From NCBI GenBank assembly GCA_036848175.1, contig DAIUKO010000002.1:1-64000 (forward strand): a stretch of DNA of 64,000 nucleotides. The letters run 5' to 3'. This document shows, one piece after another, positions 8,131 to 17,245 of the stretch. This DNA comes from QHWF01 sp036848175 (lineage in GTDB: Bacteria > Acidobacteriota > Vicinamibacteria > Vicinamibacterales > CAVVIG01). Both the position numbers and the translations under genes were made by a program. Numbering within the stretch: position 1 is the stretch's first letter; every line of letters starts with the position of its first letter. The notes below the pieces were generated by a model. That model worked only from the letters and a program-made list of their open reading frames with translations, was not told where the DNA came from and made no database searches.

Positions 8131-9903
8131 CTAGCGGCCGCGACCGGGGCCACCACCTGGACCGCCGAAACCACCGGGACCGCGTCCAGGCATCAGCGGA
8201 TTGCCCGTCCCACCCTGACCGGGCAGCGCCCGCGTCGTTCCGACGCCGGTCACGCCCGTCACCACTTCCATGCCCTGCTGAAGCTCGCCGCTCAGGAGCT
8301 CGCTGTTGGTGCCGTCGGAAATGCCGAGACGGAGACTCACCGGCTTGAGCTGGTGGTCAATGAACAGCCACGCGCGTCCGGGCGTTTCGGTGACCGGCAG
8401 CGGCGCGAACAGCGCGTCGATCGTTTGCGCCCCCTGCGGCGACGTCGCAGGCTTGGCCTTGGCGGCGGTCGCGCTCGCCCGGATCTCTTTCTCGAACGCG
8501 CTCGTGTCCACGCCGCGATCCTTCATGCGCGCGATGAACTGCTGCTGTTCGTCCGGCGACATCGTTTTGAAGCGTTCCATCATGCGCGCGGGATCGAATC
8601 CGCGCCGGCCGCCGTCGCCTGTCTGCCCCGAGCCGCTCGAACCACCGAATCCGCTGTGGCCGCCGCCACCTCCGAAGCGATGTTCCGCACTCTCGCCGGA
8701 ATCGCGCGGCGCCTGCGCGGCGTTCGGTGACGGCGCCGGACTCGATTTGCTGGCGTTGGGCGACGGCGCAGGTGTCGCCGCGCCGGCGGCCGGCGCTCCT
8801 TGACTCGCTTCCGCCCCCTGAGCGCCGCGCCCCCCGCGACCGCCGCGTCCGCCACCGCCCGCGAACTGCGCCTCGCGCGGAACTTCCTGATTGAGCGCGG
8901 CGAAGACGTCGGGCGATGGACGGAACCGCAGTGCCGCCGTCGGAATGCGCAGCGCATCGGTCCGCTTGGCGATCTCGACCTTCACGTTGGCGGTCATGCC
9001 CGGCTTCAACTTGAGCAGCGGGTTCGGGACGTCGATGACGGTGCCGTAGGTCGTCACGTTCTGCACGACGACTGGCTGCAGCCGTACTTGCGCGACCGTG
9101 CCCTCGAACGTTTCGGTCGGATACGCGTCGACGCGGAAGGTGACGTGCTGTGCCGGACGGATGCGGCCGACGTCCGATTCGTCGATGTTCGCGTTGACCT
9201 GCATCTTCGTCAGGTCGGCGGCGATGATGAACAGCGTGGGCGCCTGCATGCTCGCCGCAACCGTCTGGCCGACGTCGACGTTTCTCTGCGTCACGATGCC
9301 GTCGATCGGCGCGGCGATGATCGTGTGATCCAGGTTCACCTGACTCTGATTGACCGACGCCTGCGCCTGGCTCACGGCCGCCTGTGCCTGCGTGACCGAC
9401 GCCTGCTGCGAGGCGAGCATCGCCTGCGCCGTATCCACGGCGATCTTGGCCGCGTCGAGATCGCTCTGCGGCAGCAGGCTCTTCGCGGCCAGCTCCCTGG
9501 CCCGCGTGTACTTCTGCTGCGCGTCCGTGAGCTGCACTTTCGTGCGCTCGAGCTCGCTCTGTGCCTTGGCCAGATTCGCCCGGGACTGATTCAGATTGGC
9601 CGTCGTCTGTTGAAGCTGCGCCTCGATGAGCGACGGATCGAGCTTCGCGATGATCTGTCCCTTCTTGACGATTGAATTGAAATCGGCGCCGAGCCACGAG
9701 ATGTTGCCCGACAGCTGACTGCCCACCTGCACCGTCGTCACCGCCTGCAGCGTGCCGGTTGCGCCGACCGTATCGACGATGTCGCCGCGGGTGATCGGCG
9801 CGGTGTTGACCTGGATCTCGGTCCCGCCGCGGCGAATGTAGATGGCGCCGGCGCCTGCGCCGATGGCCGCGATGATCAACAGGATGGTGAAGAATCGTTT
9901 CAT
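8131..9903 (-). CDS. MacA-like periplasmic adaptor with Gly-rich insertion
   Basis: This HlyD/MacA family adaptor starts with an uncleaved membrane anchor (FFTILLIIAAIGAGAGAIYI). A lipoyl-like domain follows, split by a long helical hairpin (about 80-190), then a beta-barrel ending near residue 330. At 590 residues it is far longer than the usual 370-400. The excess is a low-complexity region (about 345-440) rich in Gly, Ala, Ser and Pro, followed by a helical stretch (MMERFKTMSPDEQQQFIARM) before the membrane-proximal domain resumes, and a Gly-rich tail. Tight spacing to the MacB-like genes identifies the partner. The function of the insertion is unknown. Confidence 0.88.
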   Translation of the reverse strand: MKRFFTILLIIAAIGAGAGAIYIRRGGTEIQVNTAPITRGDIVDTVGATGTLQAVTTVQVGSQLSGNISWLGADFNSIVKKGQIIAKLDPSLIEAQLQQTTANLNQSRANLAKAQSELERTKVQLTDAQQKYTRARELAAKSLLPQSDLDAAKIAVDTAQAMLASQQASVTQAQAAVSQAQASVNQSQVNLDHTIIAAPIDGIVTQRNVDVGQTVAASMQAPTLFIIAADLTKMQVNANIDESDVGRIRPAQHVTFRVDAYPTETFEGTVAQVRLQPVVVQNVTTYGTVIDVPNPLLKLKPGMTANVKVEIAKRTDALRIPTAALRFRPSPDVFAALNQEVPREAQFAGGGGRGGRGGRGAQGAEASQGAPAAGAATPAPSPNASKSSPAPSPNAAQAPRDSGESAEHRFGGGGGHSGFGGSSGSGQTGDGGRRGFDPARMMERFKTMSPDEQQQFIARMKDRGVDTSAFEKEIRASATAAKAKPATSPQGAQTIDALFAPLPVTETPGRAWLFIDHQLKPVSLRLGISDGTNSELLSGELQQGMEVVTGVTGVGTTRALPGQGGTGNPLMPGRGPGGFGGPGGGPGRGR

Positions 9904-9910
9904 GGTCCTA

Positions 9911-9933
9911 TAGCGACGAATCGGACGAATCGC
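9911..9933. repeat. Two-copy 9-base tandem repeat
   Basis: ACGAATCGG is followed directly by ACGAATCGC, giving a 9-base period in the gap between the RND pump and the MacA-like gene. It is a short, low-copy example of the tandem repeats that recur in other gaps of this window. Confidence 0.45.
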
Positions 9934-9938
9934 TCGGG

Positions 9939-9982
9939 GGCGGCCCGTTCAGGGCTGCCGACGCGGGCCCGAAAGGCCCGCG
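9939..9982. repeat. Pair of GC-rich hairpins between pump and adaptor
   Basis: Two inverted repeats follow each other. GGCGGCCC/GGGCTGCC (9939-9959) has one G-T pair and a short loop. CGCGGGCC/GGCCCGCG (9962-9982) is a perfect 8-bp stem around CGAAA. No T run follows on either strand. They lie inside what looks like one operon, so they may be attenuators, RNA-stabilising hairpins or a dispersed repeat family. Confidence 0.65.
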
Positions 9983-9995
9983 CTACGACGATTCA

Positions 9996-12900
9996 TCAAT
10001 GCGCCGGTGCGTCGGCCTTGTGTCTGAGGCCTTTCCATCCCTCCTCGAACAGCGTGTAAACCGTCGGCACCAGGACGAGCGTGATGAGCAGCGACGTCGT
10101 CAGTCCGCCGATGACGACGCGCGCGAGCGGCACCTGCAGCTCGCTGCCTTCGCCGATGCCGAGTGACATCGGCACCAGGCCGAGCGCCGTCGCGATCGAC
10201 GTCATCAGAATCGGCCGCAGCCGCGTGCGGCCGGCCGTTTCGACTGCCTCTCGCAGCGGCAGGCCGTCGCGTCGTCTGAGGACGTTGGTGTAATCCACGA
10301 GCAGGATGCCGTTGCTGACGACGATGCCGGCGAGCATGATGATGCCGATGTAGGCCTGCATGTTGAACGACGTGCCCGTCAGCTTGAGCGCCAGCACCAC
10401 GCCGATCGCCGCGGTCGGCACCGAGAACATGATGATGAACGGATCGCGCAGCGACTCGTACTGCGACGCCATCACGGCGTAGACGAGGATGAGCGCGAGG
10501 ATGAGCACCATACGGAGCTGATTGAATGCCTTTGCCTGTTCCTCGACTTCGGCGCCGAAGCCGACGCTGAAATCCTGCGAGACGCCGAGCTGGGGCAGCC
10601 GATCCTGCACCGCCTGCACCGCGTCGCTCAGCGTCGCTTCCGGTTCGGCGCTGACGGTGACAATCCGCTGCTGGTTCTTGCGCTCGATCTGAACCGGCCC
10701 CGTTTCGTTCTCCACGTGCACCAGGTTCTTCGCGGGCGTCGCCTGCCCGCTGGTCGTGTTGACCAGCACGTCCCCGACGTCGCTCACCGCCTGCCGCTCT
10801 TCTTCGCGCAGACGCACCACGATGGGGTACTCGTTGCCGTGCTCGCGGTACATCGCCGCCTGCGTACCGGCGACGTTGGTCCGAATCGTGTTCGCGATGC
10901 TGGTGACGGTCAGGCCGAGCAGCGCCGCCTTCGGACGATCGACGCGGACCGCCAGCTCGGGCCGGCCTTCATCGCGGCCGACGCGCGCGTCGGCGACACC
11001 GGGCGTGCTGTCCATCAACGTTTTTGCGCCCTGCGCGAGGCGCCGCGCTTCGCCGAGATCCTCGCCGCGAATCTCGAGCGCGAGACGGCCACCGAAGTTG
11101 TTGTTGCCGCCGCCGGACAGGAAGCGGTTCATCTGGTTGTTACCGCCCGACGCGTTGGCGCGGATGACCACGCCCGGCAGGCCCGACAACTCGCGGCGAA
11201 GCTGCATCGCGATCTGCTCGCTCGATCGCTTCCGCTCGTCCTTCGGCGTCAACATGATCTGAATCTGTCCGCGATGGCCGGCGCCGCCGCCCGGGCCGCC
11301 GAATCCGGGCCCCTGACCGCTGCCGCCCTGCACGATGAACGTTCGCGCCTCTGGAACGAGCGTGGGGAGCATCTGTTCGAGACGGGCCAGCACCGCGTCG
11401 GTCCGCTCGACACGTGTGCCGATCGCGAGCTCGACGTTGACGTTCACCTGGCCCTCGTCGGTTTGCGTCGAGAACTCGGTCGGAATCGTCGGCAGGATCA
11501 CGATCGCCGCGACGACCGACGCGAGGCTCAGCCCGATGACCGACGGACGGTGGGCGAGCGCGAGATGAATCAAGCGGCGGTAGCCCTCGTCCAACCCGTT
11601 CAGCATCCGCTCGCTGAAGGTGTAGAGATAGCCGCCGAAGCCCGATCGTTTCTCGGGCGGCGGCGGCAGCACCAGCAGCTTCGAGCAGAGCACCGGCACC
11701 AGCGTCACCGCGACGAAGAGCGACATCAGCAGCGAGAAGACGACGACGACCGACAGCTGCCGGAACATGATGCTCGACACGCCGGTCAGGAAGAGCAGCG
11801 GCACGAAGACGGCGATGTGCGTGAGGATCGACGCGAGAATCGCCGACCAGACCTCCTCGCTGCCGTCGATCGACGCCGTCATCCGATCCTTCCCGTGGTG
11901 CTCCATGTGCCGGAACGAGTTCTCGAGCACGACGATCGCGGCGTCCACGATCATGCCGACGCCGAGGGCCAGCCCGCCGAACGTCATCGTGTTGAGCGTC
12001 ATCCCGGAGAAGTAGAGCAGCGCGAAGGTGCCGACGACGGAGATCGGAATCGAGGTGCAGACGATGAGCGTCGATCGGAAGTTGCGCAGGAACATGAAGA
12101 TGACGACGATGACCAGGATCGAGCCGATCATCACGTGCTCTTTGACCGCGTTGATCGATCGCTCGATGAAGCGGGCGCTGTCGTCGATCACTGTCAGCTG
12201 CACGCCCGGGATTTCGCGGTTGATGCGCTCGATTTCGGCGCGCACGAGCTGGGCGATCTGCACCGTGTTGGTGCCCGACTGCTTCTGGACGTTCATCCGG
12301 ACGCCGGGCCGGCCGTTGATGCGCAGCACCGAGCGGACGTCCTCGGTCCCGTCCTTCACCTCGGCGATGTCCTTCATGTAGACCGGGACGTTGTTTTTGG
12401 TGAGGATGACGAGATCGCGGATCTGGTTGAGGTCCGAGAATTGTCCCTGGCTCCGAACCAGGTACGTCATGTCGCCGCGATAGATCTCCCCGAGCGGGAT
12501 GTTCTGGTTTTCCGTCTTGAGAATGCTGACGACGCGATCCACCGACAGATCGAGCGCCTGAATCTTCTCCTTGGACAGCTCGACGTGGATCTGACGGCGG
12601 AGACCGCCGTTGACCGTCACGGAGGCGACGCCCGGGACGCGCTCGAGCCGCGGGGACAGGATGTTCTCGCCCATCTCGCGCAGCGTCACGCGGTCGTAGT
12701 TCCCCTCGACGCCGATCCCCATGATCGGTTGTGAGTTCGAGTCGAACTTGAAGATCGTCGGCGGATCGGCGTCCTCGGGCAGGCGATTGCGGACGCGATC
12801 GATGCGCGTCCGCATGTCGTTCATCGCCTCGCTCAGATCGGTCCCCCACGTGAAGTTGAGGCGGAGATTGCTGTTGCCCTCAGACGACGTCGAGTTGAGC

Positions 12901-13136
12901 TGTTCGAGACCGGCCGTGGCGCTCAATGCCTGCTCGAGCGGCCGCGTGATGAGCTCTTCCATCTCCAGCGGTCCGACGCCGGGATAGTTCATGCGCACGG
13001 TAATGGTCGGCTGCTGGATGTCGGGCAGCAGATCGACCGGCAGCCGCGTGAGCGAGATCGCGCCCAGCAGGATGACGATCGAGCTGATCATCGCCATCAT
13101 GATCGGCCGATGGATCGCGAAGCGAGGGATGCTCAT
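9996..13136 (-). CDS. RND efflux pump with unusual proton-relay residues
   Basis: This inner-membrane RND permease has 1046 residues and twelve expected membrane helices. It differs from the pump at 1723-4851 at the proton relay. The TM4 pair reads VDAAIVVLEN, so only the first aspartate is kept, and the TM10 lysine position reads GIVVSNGILLVDY, with serine instead of lysine. It resembles the SwrC/YerP-like branch, which also departs from the AcrB relay. Two Gly-rich loops (around FGGPGGGAGHRG and LSGGGNNNFGG) lie in the periplasmic part. The adaptor gene 43 bases upstream is its partner. Substrate unknown. Confidence 0.92.
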   Translation of the reverse strand: MSIPRFAIHRPIMMAMISSIVILLGAISLTRLPVDLLPDIQQPTITVRMNYPGVGPLEMEELITRPLEQALSATAGLEQLNSTSSEGNSNLRLNFTWGTDLSEAMNDMRTRIDRVRNRLPEDADPPTIFKFDSNSQPIMGIGVEGNYDRVTLREMGENILSPRLERVPGVASVTVNGGLRRQIHVELSKEKIQALDLSVDRVVSILKTENQNIPLGEIYRGDMTYLVRSQGQFSDLNQIRDLVILTKNNVPVYMKDIAEVKDGTEDVRSVLRINGRPGVRMNVQKQSGTNTVQIAQLVRAEIERINREIPGVQLTVIDDSARFIERSINAVKEHVMIGSILVIVVIFMFLRNFRSTLIVCTSIPISVVGTFALLYFSGMTLNTMTFGGLALGVGMIVDAAIVVLENSFRHMEHHGKDRMTASIDGSEEVWSAILASILTHIAVFVPLLFLTGVSSIMFRQLSVVVVFSLLMSLFVAVTLVPVLCSKLLVLPPPPEKRSGFGGYLYTFSERMLNGLDEGYRRLIHLALAHRPSVIGLSLASVVAAIVILPTIPTEFSTQTDEGQVNVNVELAIGTRVERTDAVLARLEQMLPTLVPEARTFIVQGGSGQGPGFGGPGGGAGHRGQIQIMLTPKDERKRSSEQIAMQLRRELSGLPGVVIRANASGGNNQMNRFLSGGGNNNFGGRLALEIRGEDLGEARRLAQGAKTLMDSTPGVADARVGRDEGRPELAVRVDRPKAALLGLTVTSIANTIRTNVAGTQAAMYREHGNEYPIVVRLREEERQAVSDVGDVLVNTTSGQATPAKNLVHVENETGPVQIERKNQQRIVTVSAEPEATLSDAVQAVQDRLPQLGVSQDFSVGFGAEVEEQAKAFNQLRMVLILALILVYAVMASQYESLRDPFIIMFSVPTAAIGVVLALKLTGTSFNMQAYIGIIMLAGIVVSNGILLVDYTNVLRRRDGLPLREAVETAGRTRLRPILMTSIATALGLVPMSLGIGEGSELQVPLARVVIGGLTTSLLITLVLVPTVYTLFEEGWKGLRHKADAPAH

Positions 13137-13152
13137 GCGCTCTCCCGACTAA

Positions 13153-13180
13153 TGACCAACGACCAACGACCCATGACCAT
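13153..13180. repeat. GACCAA-type heptamer array
   Basis: Four consecutive 7-base units, TGACCAA, CGACCAA, CGACCCA and TGACCAT, fill most of the 43-base gap between the RND adaptor stop and the RND pump start. A related array lies at 39300-39320. Confidence 0.8.
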
Positions 13181-14502
13181 TACGATTGACCCGATCGACC
13201 GCGTCCGCCGCCCTGGCGGCCGCCGCGGCCCTGGCCACCCTGTCCGCCTGGTCCGCCGGGGTGCTCGCCGCCCTGACGCTGGCCAGGCAGCACGATCTTG
13301 TCCCCTTCGCGCAGCGCGGCGGCGCCGGTCGTCACGATCCGCTCGCCTTCGGCCAATCCGCTGGCGATCTCGACGTGCTGCTCATCGGTGAGACCGATCG
13401 TCACAGGCTTGAACTTCGCGGTGTCGCCGTTCGGCTGGAAGACGCCGCGGCTGCCCTGGACGTCGACGAGCGCGTTGGCCGGAATCACCAGCGTGTTGGG
13501 CCGCTGCTCGACCGTGAAGTTCACGCGTGCATACATGCCCGGCTTCAGCCGGAACTGTGGGTTTTCGATCTCGATTTCGATCTGCGCCGTCCGCGTCGAC
13601 GGATCGAGCACGGGCGAGACGCGCGCGATGCGGCCGCGGAAGGTCTCGTTCGGGAACGCGTCGACCTCGACGTCGGCGCGCTGTCCCGCCGAGATCCGCC
13701 GGAGATCCTTCTCGACGATGTTCGCGACCAGACGAACCTTACTGATATCGACCACTGACAGCAGCGCGGAGTTCGGCGTCACCCAGGCGCCCGCATCGAG
13801 AGTTCGCTTGCCGATGAACCCGTTGACCGGCGACGTGATCACCGTGTTGGCCAGATTGATCTTCAGCTCATCGAGCCGCGCCTGTGACTGCGAGTGCTGC
13901 GCTTTGGCCAGGTCGAGTTGTGCCGAGGCCGCTTGAAAACGCGCCTCGGCGTCATCGAACGTCTGCTTCGGGATCAGCTGGCGCTCGAAGAGGTTCTTGG
14001 ATCGGTCGAGATTGGTTTGCGCGAAGCGCAGGTCTGCTTCGCGCTGGCGGATCGTCGCCGCCGACACTTCGAACGACGCCTGCGCCTGCCGTACCTGCTC
14101 CTGCAGCTCGCGGTCTTCGATCTTCGCGAGCGTCTGTCCACGCTGCACTCGATCGCCGAGCCGAACGCTGATGCTGTCGAGACGGCCGGCGACCTTGGGC
14201 ACGGCCTCGACGGTTGCTTCGCCGATCAGATTGCCGACGACGGTGAGATGCTCCGCCATGTCGGCGCGCTTCACGGCGCCAAGCTCGACGCTCATCGGCA
14301 GACGCGGTCCGCCGAAGCCGCCGCCGAAACCGCCGAAGCCGCCGCCGCCGAATCCGCCGCCGCCGCCACCGCGGCGCGCAGCACCGGGCGTCGCGGCCGC
14401 AGCAGACGGCGACCCGGCTTCCGCGGTGCTGCGGCGCAGGTAGTAGTACGCGCCTGCGCCGATGCCCGCGAGGATGACGACAACGACAAGAGCTCGCTTC
14501 AT
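13180..14502 (-). CDS. RND efflux periplasmic adaptor, Gly-rich ends
   Basis: This HlyD/AcrA family adaptor of 440 residues would serve the RND pump encoded 43 bases downstream. It has an N-terminal membrane anchor (ALVVVVILAGIGAGAYYYL) and no lipobox. A Gly/Phe-rich linker (about 42-70) leads to the lipoyl-like domain, which is split by a helical hairpin (about 125-195), then come the beta-barrel and membrane-proximal domains. The last 30 or so residues are again Gly/Arg/Gln-rich. Its stop codon touches the GACCAA repeat array. The gene starts 19 bases after the TolC gene ends, consistent with one transcript. Confidence 0.92.
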   Translation of the reverse strand: MKRALVVVVILAGIGAGAYYYLRRSTAEAGSPSAAAATPGAARRGGGGGGFGGGGFGGFGGGFGGPRLPMSVELGAVKRADMAEHLTVVGNLIGEATVEAVPKVAGRLDSISVRLGDRVQRGQTLAKIEDRELQEQVRQAQASFEVSAATIRQREADLRFAQTNLDRSKNLFERQLIPKQTFDDAEARFQAASAQLDLAKAQHSQSQARLDELKINLANTVITSPVNGFIGKRTLDAGAWVTPNSALLSVVDISKVRLVANIVEKDLRRISAGQRADVEVDAFPNETFRGRIARVSPVLDPSTRTAQIEIEIENPQFRLKPGMYARVNFTVEQRPNTLVIPANALVDVQGSRGVFQPNGDTAKFKPVTIGLTDEQHVEIASGLAEGERIVTTGAAALREGDKIVLPGQRQGGEHPGGPGGQGGQGRGGRQGGGRGRSGQS

Positions 14503-14521
14503 GTGCGTTCGGTACCGCCTC

Positions 14522-16249
14522 TTATTGACCGCCGCCTCCCTGCCCGCCGCCGCCGGTGCGCGGTGTGGTCGTGCCGACGCCGCCGGCGGCGTTGAGAATC
14601 GTCACGTTGAGGTTCTGCAGCGTCGTCTGCTGCAGGCGCTCGAACTCGACGAGCGATTTGCGGTAATTGAGAATTTGCCGCAGCTCGGAGTTGCGCGCGT
14701 CGTTCAGGTCGCGCTGCGCCTGCACGACGAAGTAGTTCGTCGACATGCCGACTTCGAACTTGCTCTGCTCGGCTTCGAGCTTCTTTTCGGCGAGCTCGCG
14801 CGCCGCCTGCGCCGCCTGCACCGCCTCGCCGTTGTTCTGAACGCTGATCGCCGCGTTGGTCACATCCGTCGCGACCTGCAGCTCGATCTGCTTCATCTGC
14901 GCCTGCACCTGATTCAACTGCACCCGCGCGCGCGCCACCGACGCCTCCTGCGAGCTGAGGCCGAGCGGGTACGACATGTTCAGTGAGACGGTCCATCGCG
15001 GGTAGGCATTGCGGAACAGCGAGCCGAACGCGTCGCCGATGCCGCCGGGAACCGTCACGAACGGGCTGCCGAGCTGTGTGACGTCGCGCTGCAGATACGG
15101 TCCACCGATGCCGGCGAGCCCGTAGGTCGCCTGCATATCGATCTGCGGCTTCATCTGGTCCTGCAGAAACTTCAGCGTCACGTCGTTGCCTTGCATGTTC
15201 TTCTGCGCGATCGCGAGGTCGGTGCGCTCGCTGAGCGCGCGACGGACGGCCGCCTCGATATCGATCGGTTCGGGACGGAAGTCCGGCAGATCGATCGGCT
15301 TGATCTCGGCGTTCCAGTTCACGTCCTGCGTGCCGGCCACGATCAACCGCTTCAGCGCCAGCTCGGTGGTGCGCTTGGCCGACTGCGCCGTGACCAGCTG
15401 CTGGCGCCGCGTCGCCTGCTCCGATTGCGCCTGCACGACGTCGATCGGCGCCATCGTGCCGACCTCGACGCGCGTCTGGTTGTCCTGGACGAGCTTGCTC
15501 GCAAGGTCGAGCGACTGCTGTGCCACTTCGACCGCCTGGGTGGCGAACACGTAGTCCCAATAGGCGTTGCGGACGTTCGACAGGGTGTTGGTAATGGTCG
15601 CGCGGAGCTGGACGTCCGAGATGTCGCCGCTGATCTTGGTCACCTGCAGCTGCTGGCGCGTCGAGTCGATGCGGAAGTTCCGAAGCAGCGGCTGCGTGTA
15701 GATGCCGCTCCACGTCGAAGTGAACGAGGGATTGAACAGCGCGTTGTTGCTGTTGCTCGTGCCGCGGCTGTTGTTCAGCGTCACTTGGACCGAGCCGCCG
15801 CCCCACGGCACGCTCTGGGCGATGCCGCCGTTGTACTGCAGCTGGTTGGTGTTGGTGCCCTGGCCGCCCGAGGACAACTGCAGCAGGCTCTGCGGCACGC
15901 CATTGTTCGAAGCCTGACTCACGAAGGACGTGAGCGCGGGGTGGTAGATGGACTTGATGCTCGCGTACGCGATGTCGTTGATCTGCGGATTCAACCGCTG
16001 AACCGCGATGTCGAGATTGCGATCGAGCGCGAACTTCACCGCATCGTCGAGCGATATCTCCACGACCGCCCGATTCTGGCCGGCGGCGGCCTGCCGCGGG
16101 TCGACCGCCGTCTCGGTCTGACCGGTCTTCTGCGCCGCCTCTTTGATCAGCTCGTGTATGCGAGCCTCGGAGATCTGCGCACTCGCGGAGGACGTCACAC
16201 CCGCACACGCGAGCGCCAAGAGCGTCAGAATCGTTCGGTTCCGTCTCAT
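14522..16249 (-). CDS. TolC family outer-membrane efflux protein
   Basis: This outer-membrane channel of 575 residues is the only TolC-type gene in the block and could serve both RND pumps and the MacAB set. I start it at 16249 (MRRNRTILTLLALACAG), a clear signal peptide cleaved after SASA, rather than at the longer frame, because this ATG overlaps the upstream stop as ATGA. Two repeated outer-membrane efflux domains follow, with long coiled-coil helices such as QEASVARARVQLNQVQAQM. About 120 residues before the first efflux helix are longer than in E. coli TolC, and the C-terminus is Gly-rich. Confidence 0.9.
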   Translation of the reverse strand: MRRNRTILTLLALACAGVTSSASAQISEARIHELIKEAAQKTGQTETAVDPRQAAAGQNRAVVEISLDDAVKFALDRNLDIAVQRLNPQINDIAYASIKSIYHPALTSFVSQASNNGVPQSLLQLSSGGQGTNTNQLQYNGGIAQSVPWGGGSVQVTLNNSRGTSNSNNALFNPSFTSTWSGIYTQPLLRNFRIDSTRQQLQVTKISGDISDVQLRATITNTLSNVRNAYWDYVFATQAVEVAQQSLDLASKLVQDNQTRVEVGTMAPIDVVQAQSEQATRRQQLVTAQSAKRTTELALKRLIVAGTQDVNWNAEIKPIDLPDFRPEPIDIEAAVRRALSERTDLAIAQKNMQGNDVTLKFLQDQMKPQIDMQATYGLAGIGGPYLQRDVTQLGSPFVTVPGGIGDAFGSLFRNAYPRWTVSLNMSYPLGLSSQEASVARARVQLNQVQAQMKQIELQVATDVTNAAISVQNNGEAVQAAQAARELAEKKLEAEQSKFEVGMSTNYFVVQAQRDLNDARNSELRQILNYRKSLVEFERLQQTTLQNLNVTILNAAGGVGTTTPRTGGGGQGGGGQ

Positions 16250-16707
16250 TGCCTGCCTCTCCCTTGCTTGTCGTTGTCCCCTCGCGGGGGACGCTGATGA
16301 TCCTTTTCCCACTGGTCGTGAATCTTGTTGAGTTTCACGCGCTGCTCCGGCGTCAGGACCTGACGCATGTGCAATAGCATCAGCGTCCGCGTTTTGTTCA
16401 GGTGCGCGCGAAGCTCCTCAACCTTGTCGACTTGCCTGACCACAACCGCCTCGTCGGCGTTGGCGGCGATCAGCCGCGACAGCTCCTCTTCCTGCTGATC
16501 CAACTCGGTTTTTTTGGCGCGAAGCTTCGTGATCGTGGGCTGGAAGACGTTTTCAATCCGTGCCGTTTGTTCCGCGGTGAGCGCGAGATCACGCTGAAAC
16601 TGCGGATCCCGCCACCAGGGGAATCCGAACGATTGTGCGTGAACCCCGGTCGCCAGCGCCAGTGAGAAAAGGATGGCAACCGACCCCGAACGCCACGTTG
16701 GACTCAT
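16246..16707 (-). CDS. Spy/CpxP-like periplasmic protein
   Basis: This 153-residue protein has a signal peptide (SVAILFSLALATGVHAQS), then a mostly helical body. Two repeats resembling the Spy LTxxQ motif are visible: LTAEQTARIENVF and LTPEQRVKLNKI. Spy and CpxP proteins are periplasmic chaperones or envelope-stress sensors; the related ZraP group senses metal. The C-terminal tail is charged (RPPRGDNDKQGRGRQ). The start at 16707 has AGAGG 8 bases upstream. It is the first gene of the efflux block and overlaps tolC by 4 bases, which suggests that envelope stress and efflux are induced together. Confidence 0.82.
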   Translation of the reverse strand: MSPTWRSGSVAILFSLALATGVHAQSFGFPWWRDPQFQRDLALTAEQTARIENVFQPTITKLRAKKTELDQQEEELSRLIAANADEAVVVRQVDKVEELRAHLNKTRTLMLLHMRQVLTPEQRVKLNKIHDQWEKDHQRPPRGDNDKQGRGRQ

Positions 16708-16735
16708 GCGTAAACCTCTGAAAAAACTGTTACTT

Positions 16736-16768
16736 GAGGGATTACGACGCGCCTCTGCCGGGCATTTC
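16736..16768 (-). promoter_or_regulatory. Candidate ECF-type promoter of the efflux block
   Basis: On the minus strand GAAAT (16764-16768) is followed after 17 bases by CGTAATC (16740-16746), ending about 32 bases before the Spy-like start codon. The 16 bases at 16736-16751 match those at 19773-19788, before the second ECF sigma gene, at 15 positions. The assignment as a sigma-dependent promoter is inference. Confidence 0.4.
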
Positions 16769-16987
16769 GCCAGAGACATCTTTTTACGTCAGGCAGGCGC
16801 CGAAGGCGGCGTTGAAACGGTCGGCAAGAGAGTCCAGTGCGGACGCCGCCGAGGCATCCACGCGGCCGCGAGCAGCAGGGATCTGCTTATTCGCAGCAAC
16901 GAGTTTCCGTCGACGCGTTCCCGAGGTCGGAAAGCGGCGCCGACAGGCTGATCGCGAGTGGCACCGCGGTTGCTCGGGACCTCGAGT

Positions 16988-17245
16988 ATGCGACCGATGT
17001 TTCTCGCGTGGTTGACGCTGGCGTTCCTGCTCTTCGCTCTGGGTCGGCTGTCGCACGCGGGCGACCAGATGGAAGTCGCGGGGTTCATCAATTCGACCGC
17101 CCAGGAAGCCGATGAAGGATACTTCGCGGTGGGCAGCGATGCGATGGTCGTGGTGAAGCAGGGCAGCGGGTTGCAGCGCTGGCTCAAAAGCCACGGCGGA
17201 CAGCGGATCCGGCTGATTCTCGCTCCTGACGGGACGTCGAACTAA
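16988..17245 (+). CDS. Small exported or membrane-anchored protein
   Basis: An 85-residue frame begins with a hydrophobic signal or anchor (FLAWLTLAFLLFALGRLSHAG) and continues as a short beta-rich domain (DQMEVAGFINSTAQEADEGYFAVG and following). I recognise no family. The start at 16988 is chosen because it begins the hydrophobic segment; no strong Shine-Dalgarno is visible. The stop codon overlaps the ispH stop on the other strand. The hydrophobic start followed by a plausible globular part favours a real gene. Confidence 0.5.
   Translation: MRPMFLAWLTLAFLLFALGRLSHAGDQMEVAGFINSTAQEADEGYFAVGSDAMVVVKQGSGLQRWLKSHGGQRIRLILAPDGTSN

Noticed and set aside
9962..9982. Intrinsic terminator between RND pump and MacA-like gene
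   Set aside because: The stem is perfect but no T run follows on either strand. I list it as a hairpin repeat instead.
10716..12734. A 672-codon plus-strand frame opposite the RND pump
   Set aside because: Composition is typical of a shadow frame (Arg, His, Asp, Ala), with no motif, and the other strand encodes a well-conserved pump.
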